Below are positions 30,894-42,325 of a DNA stretch of 64,000 nt, piece by piece. Position numbers and translations under genes: made by a program. The DNA is from Phytophthora colocasiae. Its lineage: Eukaryota > Oomycota > Peronosporomycetes > Peronosporales > Peronosporaceae. The notes below the pieces were generated by a model. That model saw nothing but the letters and a program-made list of their open reading frames with translations. It was not told the origin of the DNA and made no database searches. How positions within the stretch are numbered: the first letter of the stretch is position 1; each line of letters opens with the position of its first letter. Where the stretch lies: positions 868,001 through 932,000 of the forward strand of contig JAGKQI010000094.1 of the NCBI GenBank assembly GCA_018806915.1. The letters are read 5' to 3'.

Positions 30894-31780
30894 ATGGCGC
30901 TGAACAAGTGTGTCACGGCGGCGCTCGATGCCGCGATAGGAGCTGCTGCTATGGCTGGAGTTGCTGGGGCTTACGCAGCAGTTTGTACAGTTCGCAACGA
31001 GAAGGACAATATTTTCACGCTGACGCCGCTAGAGTTCGCCTCGATGCTTTCAAACCTGCGTATGATGGCTGGTCTCAGGTGTGGACTAGCTGCTTTCGTG
31101 CGTCTCTGTGCTGTCCTGCGCCGAGAGTTGGCGGAGTACGACCTGGATCGCTACATCAAGGAGCGCTGTTTTTCCTAGGCTCACAAGGGTATAGAGAAAC
31201 GTCTGTGGCCTTCGCAATATCAAAGTCCTTGGCCGTGGATATAATTGACCTGTTCATTAAGTCTCTGAGAAGATATCTACGCAAGTATGTCCATTTTCCT
31301 CGATGCGAAGAGGAGTGGCGTCGAATCGAGAACGCATTTCAAGAAAAGGGCGGGATTCCAGGTGTTGTCGGCGCTATTGATGGGTCGCTCGTCGAGATTA
31401 CACATCCAGATGACTTTGAGGGATACTACTGCCGCAAGATGTTCTCTGCTTTGAACATGCAAGCGGTAGTAGATGACAAGATGCGCTTTATGAGCGTTGA
31501 GGTTCGCCCTGGATCGTGGTCCGACCGAAAGACGTGGCGTGCTTCCGCGCTTGATCCTAATGCGAGCCAATATTTTCCCGTAGGAACGCACTTTTTTGGG
31601 GACGCTGGGTATGCAATTTTCCCAGCAATTATGACACCATTCGACGAGGAGGATGGCGCAGGGCTGGCACATAATCAGCTTCGTTACAACTATTTGCATT
31701 CGAGAACTACTCTTGCCGGGAGCAGAATTGGGAGGAAGGAAAATGTCCACTATCATCTCCTTCTCCTCAACTGGAACTGA
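30894..31780 (+). pseudogene. Harbinger DDE nuclease
   Basis: N-terminal region MALNKCVTAALDAAIG to DLDRYIKERCF, a frame change near 31170, then FAISKSLAVDIIDLFIKSL. GIPGVVGAIDGSLVEI (first Asp), YYCRKMFSALNMQAVVDDKM and PVGTHFFGDAGYAIFPAIM (second Asp) follow in one open frame. The frame reaches LRYNYLHSRT and ends at 31780. The block with the catalytic Glu (VERAFGxLKGRF) is missing, so the nuclease is incomplete. The minus-strand Myb-like gene at 31801 is its convergent partner. Confidence 0.75.
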
Positions 31781-31800
31781 CCGAGGAGGACGTAAAGGTG

Positions 31801-32741
31801 TTACTCGTCGGACATGAGAAGCTCGACTGCCTCGTACACGAGTCGTTCGAATTCCAACAGTTCTCGGATATTCTTATTCTGCACCTTAAGCTGCTCGCTC
31901 TGGGCCTGAATTTGTAGCGTTTTGAGAATTAGCAAGCTCAGTTTGCTGCCGAAACACTTCCGTTTGCTGTTGTTGGCAAGTCCATCTTCCCCGCCGCTTT
32001 GTGCTGCTGCGAGTCCCTTGCCTAAGCTTCCAAGCCTTCGCAAAACCCCTTCGCAACTGCACTCAGGCCTGCCTCCATGCAGTCGCCTTTGGTGCGCTTG
32101 ACGCGCTTGGTTAAAGGCTCGCTTGTGGCGGAAATGGTGCGCTGTGCCCTGGTTCCTGTCGGTACAGGCGTAGACGGTGGTGATGCATCAGAGACGGCCG
32201 GTGCTATTTCCAGATGCAGCAATGGTGTCGGGGTCTTCTGTGCTTAGATGCGACTGGCCTGTCGCCTCCCCCCAATAATCCTTCATCGTTGAGTAGTCCT
32301 TTGGGCGACTGAGAGGACCACCATTTCCAGTGCGGCCCTCGTCCGACCGGGCTGATGCCCATTTCTGCTTCATGTTTTTCATGCACGAATTAATGATCCA
32401 ACAGTTAGTGTGTCTGCAGCAGATAAGTGTTCACTGAACAAGTACTTTACCGTAGCCTGGCACTGTTGGTCTGTGAACACCTTGCCTTGGTTCACCGACA
32501 GCGTAGATGCAAGCACCGACCACGGAAACTTGATGCGCTTTGTATCTTTCGTGTTCTTGAAGCAAGCAGCCAGACACTTATAGCGAAGGCGGAGCAGCTC
32601 TTTGACACCTGCGTCGTTCCAGCTGGCCGTCGACTTTGTCGCCGTCGCCGTGGTAGCTCCCCCTCGACCTGCACCTGCTGAGGGAGCTCTGGTGGGTACT
32701 AGTCCTCCCGACACGGTTGCAGCTGCGTCACTGTCGCTCAT
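31801..32741 (-). CDS. Myb-like Harbinger partner protein
   Basis: ATG 32741 (MSDSDAAATV). A Myb/SANT-like domain reads WNDAGVKELLRLRYK, FPWSVLASTLSVNQGKVFT and QQCQATVK. It continues beyond a probable short intron near 32370-32440 as NMKQKWASARSDEGRTGN and YSTMKDYWGEATGQ. A Ser/Pro linker, a basic patch (TKRVKRTKGD) and a coiled coil (QAQSEQLKVQNKNIRELLEFE) follow to the stop at 31801. Exact splice sites and one frame change near 32200-32230 are unresolved. Such proteins bind the element ends and bring in the nuclease. Confidence 0.55.
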
Positions 32742-32823
32742 GCGTTCACCTGCATCGCTCTGTGCTTGACGGGGAGGAACTGCGCTCCGCTCAAGCGGCG
32801 CATAACTTGCGGTGATGTCGAGT

Positions 32824-33087
32824 TCGACAAGCCAACGAAGGAGGGTCTTGTCTTCCTTCCCCGTGTAGGTACTAACGTGGAGTATCAACGACTCCACGCG
32901 TGGCTTTGGGGAAACCACCGAGGCAGCAACATCTCGTTGCTCCTTAACAATGTACCCCAGAGCAACACCGTGTTGCTCTGTCGGCGATAGCGTACGAAGC
33001 ATCGTCGCGCGTCACAGACATGTGAGGGGTCCCAGTGGACCCCTCATCCATTGGGGAGTTCTCTACTCCACGTTCCTATGACTCCAT
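32824..33087 (-). pseudogene. Family-A gag N-terminus, truncated
   Basis: Reads from ATG 33087. It lacks the first conserved block found at 59289, then matches LSPTEQHGVALGYIVKEQRD and HVSTYTGKEDKTLLRWLVEL. It breaks off where the Harbinger/Myb unit begins (about 32823). The primer-binding site GTGCTACCAGG lies between it and the LTR. Confidence 0.8.
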
Positions 33088-33136
33088 ACGAACGAACTGC
33101 AGTCGGTCGTGGGACGGACTACAAAGTGCTACCAGG

Positions 33137-33513
33137 TGTAATGGGTCTACTTAGACCAAATATACTTATTTAAATAAGAATAATTAAATCAAATATAAAC
33201 AACTTAAACTGCAAAATACCGTAAAATGAGAACTGTTATTGAATTTGGCACGAAGCAATTATGGAACCTCCTAAAACTGTTTAATCTATTTCAAAAGGAT
33301 CTGCCAACGTGTGGTTGGCAGGATCTCCGAGCATTGATTGGTAGAAATCCGTTACTTTCTACCAATAACATGCACAAATGCACGCAAACCACCCAATGAT
33401 ATGGTTCGCCCATGTAGCAATTGGTGTGTACAGCACACCAAGGTCTGAGACACCTCTAACAGTTATCGCAACTGTTAGAGTTACAAGTGGTGCAGCCACT
33501 TGTACGTGTAACA
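33137..33513 (-). repeat. Family-A LTR (5', minus orientation)
   Basis: On plus it reads TGTAATGGGTCTAC...CGTGTAACA, the reverse of the LTR at 599. Gag and primer-binding site are on its left, consistent with minus orientation. An opposite-facing gag fragment abuts its right end. Confidence 0.85.
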
Positions 33514-33514
33514 C

Positions 33515-34238
33515 CATGCGAACGCGCCGAAGCCGGCGCGTCCTGTTGCGAAGACGGGAGGTCCGGAATCTATGGACCTCTCGGGTGCTACGACTGCTGG
33601 ACAACAGCAGCGTAAGAGCGGCAAGGTTCGATGTTACCTGTGCGGTAACAGCGGTCACTATGCACGCAAGTGCACAGCGGGGCGGGCGTTCAAAAAACGC
33701 CAAGGACCAGTAGGCGCGCGGCGTCCTACTCGCGTGTCGAGCTTGGACACGCGACGATGAGGACTGCTGCCCACAGCGAGAAGTTTCTCGCTGTAAGCTG
33801 CAAGATGACAAGCCAAACCTTGTCATCCTGAACGTGATATCGAAGAGGGGTAACTCTCTTCGTGCCCTAGTGGACTCGGGCGCGTCGAACAACTTTGTTC
33901 GACAGGAAAGTCTTCGAAGCCTTGACTTCGAAGAGGCCGACACGCCTCGCGGCGTGTTGGAGGTACGGTTGGCAACAGGTGCCATCATGAGGGCCGAGAA
34001 GCGCGTAGTCCGTGCTTCCTTTTCTTACAAACGAAGGACGTTTGTGGAAGATCTTATCGTCTTGGATCTAGACGATAAGTTGGACTTGGTGTTAGGCATG
34101 CCGTGGCTTGCACGGCATGACCCGGTGATCAACTGGGAGAAGCGTACGCGTACGCTTCAACGACACAAGCGCGACAGAGAGCAATGGCCCTGTCAGCGCT
34201 GCACATGCACCGGGCGGTGCATGTGTTTCCTCAGTTGA
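33515..34238 (+). pseudogene. Family-A gag C-terminus and protease
   Basis: Zinc knuckle CYLCGNSGHYARKC at about 33635 is followed, after a one-base shift relative to the copy at 58330, by the protease: VISKRGNSLRALVDSGASNN with the catalytic DSG, VRLATGAIM and LDLVLGMPWLARHDP. It faces opposite to the adjoining LTR, so the junction at 33513/33514 is a rearrangement or a separate truncated insertion. RT and integrase are absent. Confidence 0.8.
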
Positions 34239-34475
34239 GGCAGCAGCGGCTGCCGCTGCCTCCAATCACCGCCGGTGTCGTTGGCCGTCTCAGCGAGTGC
34301 TGAAGCTGTAGTGCTGCGTGTTGTTCTCAGGGTAGTGGTGGCTGGTGGAGGTCGACATGATGGGTGGGGAGGTGCGGGGGGTTGGCGGGAAAAGCTCAAA
34401 TGCATGGCTGCTAGAGGCAGTTGAAAAACGGGCCCAAACCTTTTGTCTATACAATTTACTAGTGTGAATATTTTG
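34239..34475. other. Flank of element B
   Basis: Remnant of family-A sequence after the protease. It ends TTTTG, the target duplicate of element B. Confidence 0.5.
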
Positions 34476-34840
34476 TGCAGAGGGGATGCGTAGCTGTGCA
34501 CAGCACAGAGGAAGTTAGTTGACTCGTAGAGTCTCGCTTGCAAGGCGCTGGCCTTCGGTTCTATACAAGAACCAAGTAATCCACTAAATACGGGACTCAC
34601 ATAATCAGTGTTCCTATAATAAAGGACTAACACTAATTATGTAAAATGCAAACTGAACTGTATTGATTTTCCTTTTATCTGCCCTAATCCTAAATGTAAC
34701 GGATTTAATATCTAACATACTAAATCCTAATCAAAATGTAAGCTGTGGCTCTGAGGTCGCCACACCATTATGTACCCACATAAATGTATCCATGTGTGTC
34801 ACACACCAACGGTAGACATTCGTGTAACATCCCCGTTACA
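34476..34840 (-). repeat. Element B 3' LTR
   Basis: TGCAGAGGGG...CCCGTTACA on plus. It matches 56227-56603 with scattered substitutions and small indels. Confidence 0.9.
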
Positions 34841-35690
34841 CTCTCCCTCACCAAGATTCCGGATACCGTATCCAGAAAGTGTAAACACACGACGCGATTA
34901 TCGGCCGATGGCTACGGTACGCCGACGGCGCTTTCTCTCTTGTGCGTGCTACACCCCTCCGTACGCGATGCCACTTCGCACACACTTGGGCCCAATGCTT
35001 ACCAAGCATATAAGCCTACTGGCTCGAGTCAAGGGGCTCTACGAGCGTGGAAAGAAGGCCACAGGCGTTAGAGCGGGATCAGTGATCCACAGGGCAAGCC
35101 TCCCAGGCGCCCAACGGTTCCACGAACCACACAGCAGTGAGGCCCACTAGCTCCGCAGCTACTGCAAGCCACGGTGGCTTGATGCCCAAGTTGTCCGTCA
35201 AGCAGGCGCAAGCGCCACTATGTGTCACAGACACGGTGTATTGCAACACACGTGCTCAACACAGCCGTAGACACTGCAACGAGCTCCAGACAGCTAAGCT
35301 GTCGTTCAGGAGCATCCACACCTCCTTCAGTTACGCAGCATGCGCACCAGAGGCATTTGCATCCTGGCATCATTAATGCCTCATGACATAGTCATATCCA
35401 TTGAACGCTTCTAGCATAAGGTGATCGGATAGAATCCGCTTCCATCACCACTTGTCGCTTAGACAAAAAAGACGGTTGTTCATCACGAACCATCTTCGCT
35501 TCATGATCGCGAAGCTCCGGGCCATAGGTAAGTGTTGTTAAAGGGTCATAGACCCTTGAAACACGCGCACCAGGCGCATGTAGCTCTACTGCGCTTGCAG
35601 TTTGAGGATTCGATGCCACATCGACGACACCGACGTGATCGCTGCAAGTGTTGCAGCTATGGGTCAAAGCCTGAGCTCAGCAACGACCCT
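34841..35690. other. Element B 3' untranslated region
   Basis: No conserved domain. A short plus ORF, 34770-35150, overlaps the LTR and is Arg-rich. I see no support for coding. Confidence 0.4.
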
Positions 35691-35699
35691 GTGGGTTCC

Positions 35700-38342
35700 C
35701 ACCTTAGTGGGATGTGCTTGGCACCCAGCGACTCCGCCCCACGCCCACCGGGCGGTCTGACACCCGGTGTGCCCGATCATATGCTTCAACGACGTCTGGG
35801 AAATCCTGCCGTAGTGGCGCCTCAAACTCCCACGAGTTCTGTGAGGTAACCTCGCCACTTCACCAGATACTGGTTGTGACCTTGGCGACGACGCCGCGCC
35901 ATTAGGCGATCCACATGGTAGTGAAGCTCACCTTGCTCATCGGAGGGGCCGATTCGCTGCGGCGTGCGATACTCGATGAGTGTGACGACCGCTATCTGGT
36001 GCGGCGCGGCTGGTATCAGCTGGATCACTCGATAGAGACTCTCCAGAGTCAGACTCAGTCTCTTCAAGAGAACATGGAGCGCGTGTGGCATACGCATGCC
36101 CGCCTCGCTCACGACTTGGAGGAGGTCGACAGCCGAATGGCTTGGCTCGAGAGCCCTCAGTCCCTGACCGCTCGCCTGCACCAGCAGGAGCTTCAGCTCG
36201 CAGAGCTGCGGGGTCAGGTGACGATGTTGCTGCAGATGACGCAGCCCGTGCGTGCGTCGTCGGCGCCAGCGCCTCCACGTTCACCCCTGCGGGGTCCCGA
36301 TATGGCTCGAGTAAGACCACATAGAACACAGGATGTGTTCGCATCCGCTTCGGCAAGTCAAGCGTGTATGCAAGACCCTTCTTGGCCACGACCGTGAACG
36401 GTCTGATGAAGCGTGGCCGCAACTTCGTCTTGAAGACGGCTGACACTGCGTGTATAGGCAGGTTTTTTTTTGCGTTTAATAAAACGTGGTCGCCGACCTT
36501 GAATTCCCCCACATTGCTTCTGCCTTTGGGATCAGCTTGTTCCTTTTGAACATCTTGGCTTTCAGCCATTGCGTCGCGCGCACGGCGTAAGACGCTAAGC
36601 CTCGTCGAGAGGAAGTCATCGACTTGCTGACGAACAGCAAGAGGGCTGACATCAGCAAGCTCGGAGTCGAGCGATGGCACAGCCTCTCCCCTACCAAGCC
36701 CGAGGCCACCGCGTGGCGGAGTGAGCGGGACGCGCGGATGCGCAAGGCCGTTCACGTAGAACGGGGTGAAGCCCGTCGAGGCATGCACCGCATTGTTCAT
36801 TGAGAACTCAACGAGAGAGAGCATAGCACTCCAACGCCTCGGCGTGTCAGCGCATACGCTGCGGAGGATGTCCTCCAGGACGCGATTCACGCGATTCACG
36901 CGGTCAGTCTGACCGTCGATCTGCGGATGGTCTCCCGTGGACATGCCCAGTCGAGTGCCAAGCACTTTAAAGACGGACGTCCAGAAGTGACCCGTGAAAC
37001 GGGGGTCTCGATCCGAGACAATGGTCTCTGGCAGCGCATGCTGGCGGAAGACCCGATCGATAAAGATCGTCGCTGTCCCAGCGCCATCAACGGTGTCCGG
37101 CACAGCCGCGAGGTGAACCATCTTGCTCAGACGGTCAACAAAGACCACCACGCCCGTGTTGCCCGCCGAGTCCTTCGCGTAGGTCTTCTCGAGACCGAGG
37201 TGGCCGCTCGTGGGCGTGTCGTGGGCCTCACAGAGGATACAATACTTCAGGTCCTCATCGTGAGGAACCACCACACGTGGTGGGTCATCCTGACCCGTGC
37301 TGTACAGCAGACCGCCTTCCAGGCTGTAGCGTTGGAGTCTCGCCTTTAGGCGTCGTGACAGAGTCACCTGTGAGTCCTTAAACTCATCGCTCCCTAGAGC
37401 TTGAAGCAGCGCGACACAAGAGTCGTCCTGAGCATACGCTGCTCGAACCATGTCCGTCACGGACGACGTCACCGAGGTGACATGAGATAACTCATAGTCC
37501 GGGCGGTGCGACAACGCGTCCGCGAGGACGTTCAGCCTGCCGGGCTTGTACTTCACCTCGAAGTTATATTCCGCAAAGAAGGAGAGCCATCGGGCCATCC
37601 TCTGCGAGAGGTGAGGCGACTGCGTCGCTGTGCGTAGTGACGCATGATCCGTGTAGATCACAAACGGCTTGGAGCCGAGCAATTTGACGAGAGCGTACTT
37701 CATCGCAAGTAGCTCCTTGTCATGAGCTGGATAGTTCTTCTCAGCAGCCTTGAGCTGCCGATACTCAAACGCAATGACGCGTTCGCGCCCTTCGGCGTCC
37801 GCTTGTAGCACAGCACTGCCGATGGCAAAGTCCGAGGCGTCACAGACGACGATAAACGGACGATCGGGGTCTGGCAACGCCAGTATCGGTGCCTGAAGCA
37901 GGCTATCCTTGATACGAGTGAACGCACTCTCGTGCTCAGCACGCCATACCCATTCGGCATCCTTCTTAAGGAGATCCGACAGTGGCCGAGCCAACTTAGC
38001 GTAGTTCTCGCTGTACCTGTGCAAGTAGTTAACCAAGCCCAGCCACTTACGCAAGTCCTTCTCGTTCAAGGGAACCGGCCAGTCCACAATGGCCTTGACC
38101 TTTGCTGGATCAACACGAAGGCCATGCTTCCCAATGAAGCACCCTAGGAAAGGGATTTCTTTCGGGCCACTTGTCCACATTGGTGTACAAATTGTTCGTG
38201 CGCATGCACTCGAGCACAGCTCGTACGTGCCCCACGTGTACCTCGACATCAGTCTTTCCATGATCAGCACGACTGTGGACGAAAACGTCGTCAAAGTACG
38301 TCTGTGCGAATGCCCGCAGGGGCCTGAACAACTGCGTCACTA
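35700..38342 (-). pseudogene. Element B pol: RT end, RNase H, integrase, chromodomain
   Basis: Order on minus: RT motif AQTYFDDVFVHS near 38300, a frame change near 38160, then FLGCFIGKHGLRVDPAKVKA. RNase H has VVCDASDFAIG, YTDHASLRT and LADALSHRP, with its acidic residues intact. In the integrase, GHLGLEKTYA jumps straight to KDSAGNTGVVVFVDRLSKM, so an in-frame deletion has removed the zinc-finger Cys pair and the first catalytic Asp. SDRDPRFTGHF and DGQTDRVNR remain. The frame runs to 35937. The chromodomain (YLVKWRGY, then FEAPLRQDFPDVVEAY) lies in another frame at about 35740-35910. Confidence 0.9.
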
Positions 38343-38948
38343 CACCTTTGCCCGTCCAATCTGGGAATAGCCTCAAGCAAAGTGGTACCGTCATATTTAC
38401 CTTATCGCAAATATCATATTGAAGTTGGTAATCAGCATTGAATCTGAGAATAGTTGCAGTCAAGCAGGGACTCGCAAGGCCGGTCAAAACTTGCTGCCTT
38501 CTTGCCACGCGCGAAGGAGCCCGCCTTCGCGCCCAAACCTGCCGCCTTTGCGCCTGAATGAGTGGTGGGCACACGTTCGCGCCAAAACGCGTACGAGCAG
38601 CGGCAAAAAGCGCTCAGGTCCGAGGCTATCACAATCCAATCTCCGCTTTCTGCTCAAGACACCCCTTCAAGCGATGTCCCGCCAAGCCTCTCTCGCCAAG
38701 CACTCCCCGGCTGAAAAGCTCCGTGTCCTGACTGCCTTCCGCGCTGGTCGCTCTGACTGGCTTGCTGTCGCCGCGAGTAACGGCGCGTAGGCGATGCACA
38801 AGCCAGACACGTTGTGTCGGTTCGCCTTGGATGCAAGCATTCCCTGATTCATTGATGTTTAGCGAGTAGTAGTGTGATATTTGCGATAAGGTAAATATGA
38901 CGGTACCACTTTGCTTGAGGCTATTCCCAGATTGGACGGGCAAAGGTG
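38343..38948 (+). mobile_element. Tc1-like MITE inside element B RT
   Basis: Inverted repeats of about 80 bases (CACCTTTGCCCGTCCAATCT...) are essentially perfect. They are flanked by TA at 38341-38342 and 38949-38950. Removing the element and one TA restores the RT frame (ATFNRL to VTQLFRPL). Inside, ATG 38674 to the stop at 38790 encodes MSRQASLAKHSPAEKLRVLT... ending WLAVAASNGA, the helix-turn-helix start of a transposase. The rest is deleted. Confidence 0.9.
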
Positions 38949-38950
38949 TA

Positions 38951-40373
38951 GACGATTGAACGTTGCAGGCGCATTCGACAGACCTTGGGGCATGACGAGC
39001 CACTCCCAGAGCATACCGCTCGGGGTGCTCACCGCTGTAAGCGGAATATCACTGGCTCGCATGAGCAGCAGATAGTAGCCATCGACTAAGTCGAGCGCAC
39101 TATACATGGTGCAACCCACCATGTTGTTCTGAAGAACATCCTTCCTAGGAATCGGCGTCTGCGCCGGAATCGTGGCAGCATTGAGCTTATTAAAAGCGTA
39201 AACGAAACGCCACTTGCCATTCGGCTTTCTGACACAGAACGTTGGCGCAGAGTGCGGAGACCTGCTCTCGCGCACGAGACCCGCCGCGTGCCTTGCACGG
39301 AAGAAGGCGTCAATGACGTCGCATTGCTCTTTGGGAAGAGGCCACTGCCGGGTCACGCAGTATTTAGTTCCGGGAACTAAGTCGATCTCGTGACGAGCGC
39401 CTCGGTCAGGAGGGCAGGCCACTCGGTGGTTCCTTCGAGACAACGTCTCCATATTCCTTCAGCAAGGAGTAGAAGGGATCCGAGGGATTCTTGAGGATCT
39501 CCGATCCACTCCTGGCGCTCAGCGCCTTCTTGACCTCGGCCAAGACGGACTCGTCAACGAGGGACGATGAGTTTAAATCCTCTTCTGGTCGAACGATGAC
39601 CACCTCGGCGAGTTCGCCTGCCTTCAAGGCATCGCCAAAGTCGGCGACCGACATCTCCTCTAGCTCTTTGTCAACACTCGGCAGCTCGTCCAGCAGGACG
39701 CTGCCTTCGGCACTGCCGTCCACTCCATCAACCAGAGTGTATAGCTTCCCATAACCCTCCTGTGCGTCGGCACTCGACGTCACGGATGACTCAGACGCAG
39801 AGCGTCTCGCCCAAAGGGCCTTACGACGTCGTCGTCTAGCCGACGAACGTCCACTCGACGGAGTACGTGCCGTCGCATGAGTACGTGCCGCTGCACAATC
39901 AATGACCGTAGCAGGTCCATGACCGGCGTCACTCAGCGGAGTACGTGCCGCCCCACAGGGATTACACACACGTTGACTCACTGTCAACCTGCGCTACGCG
40001 CTCAACAACTCCTCGCACTTGGTGGCGTCCACTAACTCGGACACACCGACTTCCAGCATCATAGCGGACTCGGCTTGATGCTCGCGCCAATAGCGCTTCT
40101 GCTTCCTAGCAGAGGTGGGTTCATGACTCGCCGAAGCTCCACTAGGAGAGAAGTGCGTAGCGGCTCGTGGCGCTCCAGCCACGCCATACCAAGGATGAGG
40201 TCGTACCTCAAATCCAGGTCCAGGACCAAGCAGCGTTCCACGCCATCGAAGTCGAAGAACTTCAGCCGCAGATCCATGGGGACCTTGGCCCGTGACACAG
40301 ACGCCCGTCACTAGACGGACAGTGACGGTGTCACCTCTTCGCGCTCGAAGCGCCTCAGCATATTGCTGACTAC
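38951..40373 (-). pseudogene. Element B protease C-terminus and RT N-terminal half
   Basis: From the element C boundary: SQQYAEALRARRGDTVTVRL, then in another frame LDLDLRYDLILGMAWLERHE (protease end). A Ser/Ala-rich linker ends EYGDVVSKEPPSGLP. RT follows: HEIDLVPGTKYCVTRQWPLP, SPHSAPTFCVRKPNGKWRF, MYSALDLVDGYYLL with the first RT Asp, and MPQGLSNAPATFNR. Several frame changes. Its upstream half is at 55008. Confidence 0.85.
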
Positions 40374-42270
40374 TGTCGCGAAGTCGGTGCAACTTTTACC
40401 GCGGTGCAGGGGCGTACAGTGAACCTGGAAGTGTGACTACCGGTAGTGATACCAGAGTCGCACAGCAAGGTGGGCGTGTGTTACCTTGTGCTGTCCTCGT
40501 AGGTTCGTTGTCTTGGTAATGAGACCCTCGCCGGGGTCGTGAGAGTGTTGGTGAGAGTGAGGGTTCCTTGCGTGGGCCGTCGGATGTCCTTCTGGTCCTC
40601 ACAGGAGCGCTTGGGAGTCGAACGTTTTCCGGTGAACACTTGTGTACACCAGAGATTTCTGAAGGCAAAAGAGAAATTAATACAATGGGAAGTCCAGTAG
40701 TTAGACTTCCGAGATAACCGCAATATAGAGTTCCGATATACAAATATGTAGCTGCTCTTATTCTTTCCTGGCCCTTGAGCAGTGGGCTAGTTCTCCAGGT
40801 CAACTAGGGAAATGTTCACCAGACACCTGGTCTGTCCGGTATTCCCGTAACTTTCGCGCACCACCCTCTAATATATAGAGGGAAAATAAACCAATACACT
40901 ATCAGTTATATAACAGTCTACCGAGCGTCTTGAGAGCGACTGTCTAGCTCTCAAAACCTGTCCAAACGTACAATATGAAATGGGCTACCGTTAGAGACAA
41001 GACAAACGACCCAACTAGGAAATGGAATAGGCGGGTCCTCTCAGGTCTCTACGTTACGCTGATCTCCACCTAAAGGGGCTTGATAGGTGAGAGATCACAC
41101 GACTCAAAGCTTTGTCGTGGCCTTACACTTCCGAAGAACCGACGAATCGACCTTGGGGTTGTAACGCAAATTTAACTCGGGGGTACCGATCAAATTGAAC
41201 TCTGGTTATCTATCTCGTATCTCTCTGTCTTCTGTCTTCCATATTCTCATATACACTTGGTCTCAGTATAACTCAGGGATTTTCACTCGGGCTCACTATG
41301 GTAGTCGATGCTGCAGATCTTGTCGAGTCGACACTTAATGATGTCATTACAGGGATGAGCAGGTTGCGTTTCACTTGATTGCGTGAGGTCGTGTTGGGTA
41401 CACTTGGTTTCAGTATGGGGGGTGGACTTCAGAGTGTCAGAGTCTGGTATCCTGTTCATCAGGGTCTGGAATCATGTGCGTCGGAGACATGTTCATCGGA
41501 ACCATGTACTCCGGAATCATGTACATCAGAGTCGTAAATACCAGAGTCGTGACACTTGGGTCTGATCATCGGAGTCTTGTACGTCGGAGTCTGTTCATCG
41601 GAAACTGGTAAATGTCTGGAATATTGCTTGTATAAGCCGGACACATCAGACTTGTTTACCAGAATCATGTTCGTCAGACTCATGTACGTCGGACTTCATG
41701 TACGTCGGACTTCATGTACGTCGGACTTCATGTACATCAGACTTCATGGTGTGATATCAGAGTTTCAATACGTGATACCAGAAATCCATGAGTGTTTTCA
41801 GGGTGCGGAGCACGTATGCTACAACGCACGAAGTCCAGTTGGGATATGCGCGGGGTGCGCTACGTCCGGTGCGCGATACTTGGTATCTTGTGGGTATAAC
41901 TGTATTCCTTGAACCATCATCGTCACACAGGACGGCAACGGGATGAGGTCTCTCAGAGATACATTCTTCTGAGAGACTTTCTGCCAACCTTTAGGCACTC
42001 ATCGTCGGGGAAAGTCCGGTGATCAGACTGAGTGTTGTTGTCTCTCGGAGTTTGTGCACTTTTCCGAGGAACACTTCTGATCTCTTGGGCCCCTTTGCAG
42101 TACAGGTGAAGGTTAATATATAAAGCAGTTTTCTTCCACAGATCCATTATTGTCGCACGGGACATAACCTCGTCCCACATCTCCCTTTCTCCCACAATCC
42201 ATTATATGTCCAATCACATCACAGCGAAACGTCCATATCCACTCGAAAAATCGTAATTAGCAACGTGTCA
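40374..42270 (-). repeat. Element C 3' LTR
   Basis: TGTCGCGAAG...AACGTGTCA on plus, 1897 bases. It contains a run of 15-nt units (41473-41532) and later 16-nt units. No protein-coding frame is credible; the ORFs inside are identical in both LTRs only because the LTRs are. Confidence 0.95.
41473..41746 (+). repeat. 15-16 nt minisatellite in element C LTR
   Basis: Four consecutive 15-mers (CATGTGCGTCGGAGA, CATGTTCATCGGAAC, CATGTACTCCGGAAT, CATGTACATCAGAGT) at 41473-41532. Further degenerate units lead to repeated CATGTACGTCGGACTT at 41681-41746. The consensus is CATGTNCRTCGGANT. The same unit recurs across the coding part of the element. Confidence 0.85.
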
Positions 42271-42288
42271 ACCGCCCCTCCTGGTCAT
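42271..42288 (-). other. Element C polypurine tract
   Basis: On minus, ATGACCAGGAGGGGCGGT directly precedes the LTR start at 42270; this fits the plus-strand primer of reverse transcription. Confidence 0.6.
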
Positions 42289-42325
42289 AATTCGTCAGTG
42301 CGGAACTTTCTCCAAACTGAGCATC

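Noticed and set aside
34770..35150. Arg-rich plus ORF as an antisense gene of element B
   Set aside because: It starts within the LTR, lacks a strong start context or domain, and B is too decayed to judge constraint.
40396..40803. 135-residue minus ORF present twice (also at 53134)
   Set aside because: It lies inside the element C LTRs; duplication reflects the LTR pair, not a gene family.
41556..41912. 118-residue ORF present twice (also at 54293)
   Set aside because: Inside the LTR minisatellite region, no domain, duplicated with the LTR.
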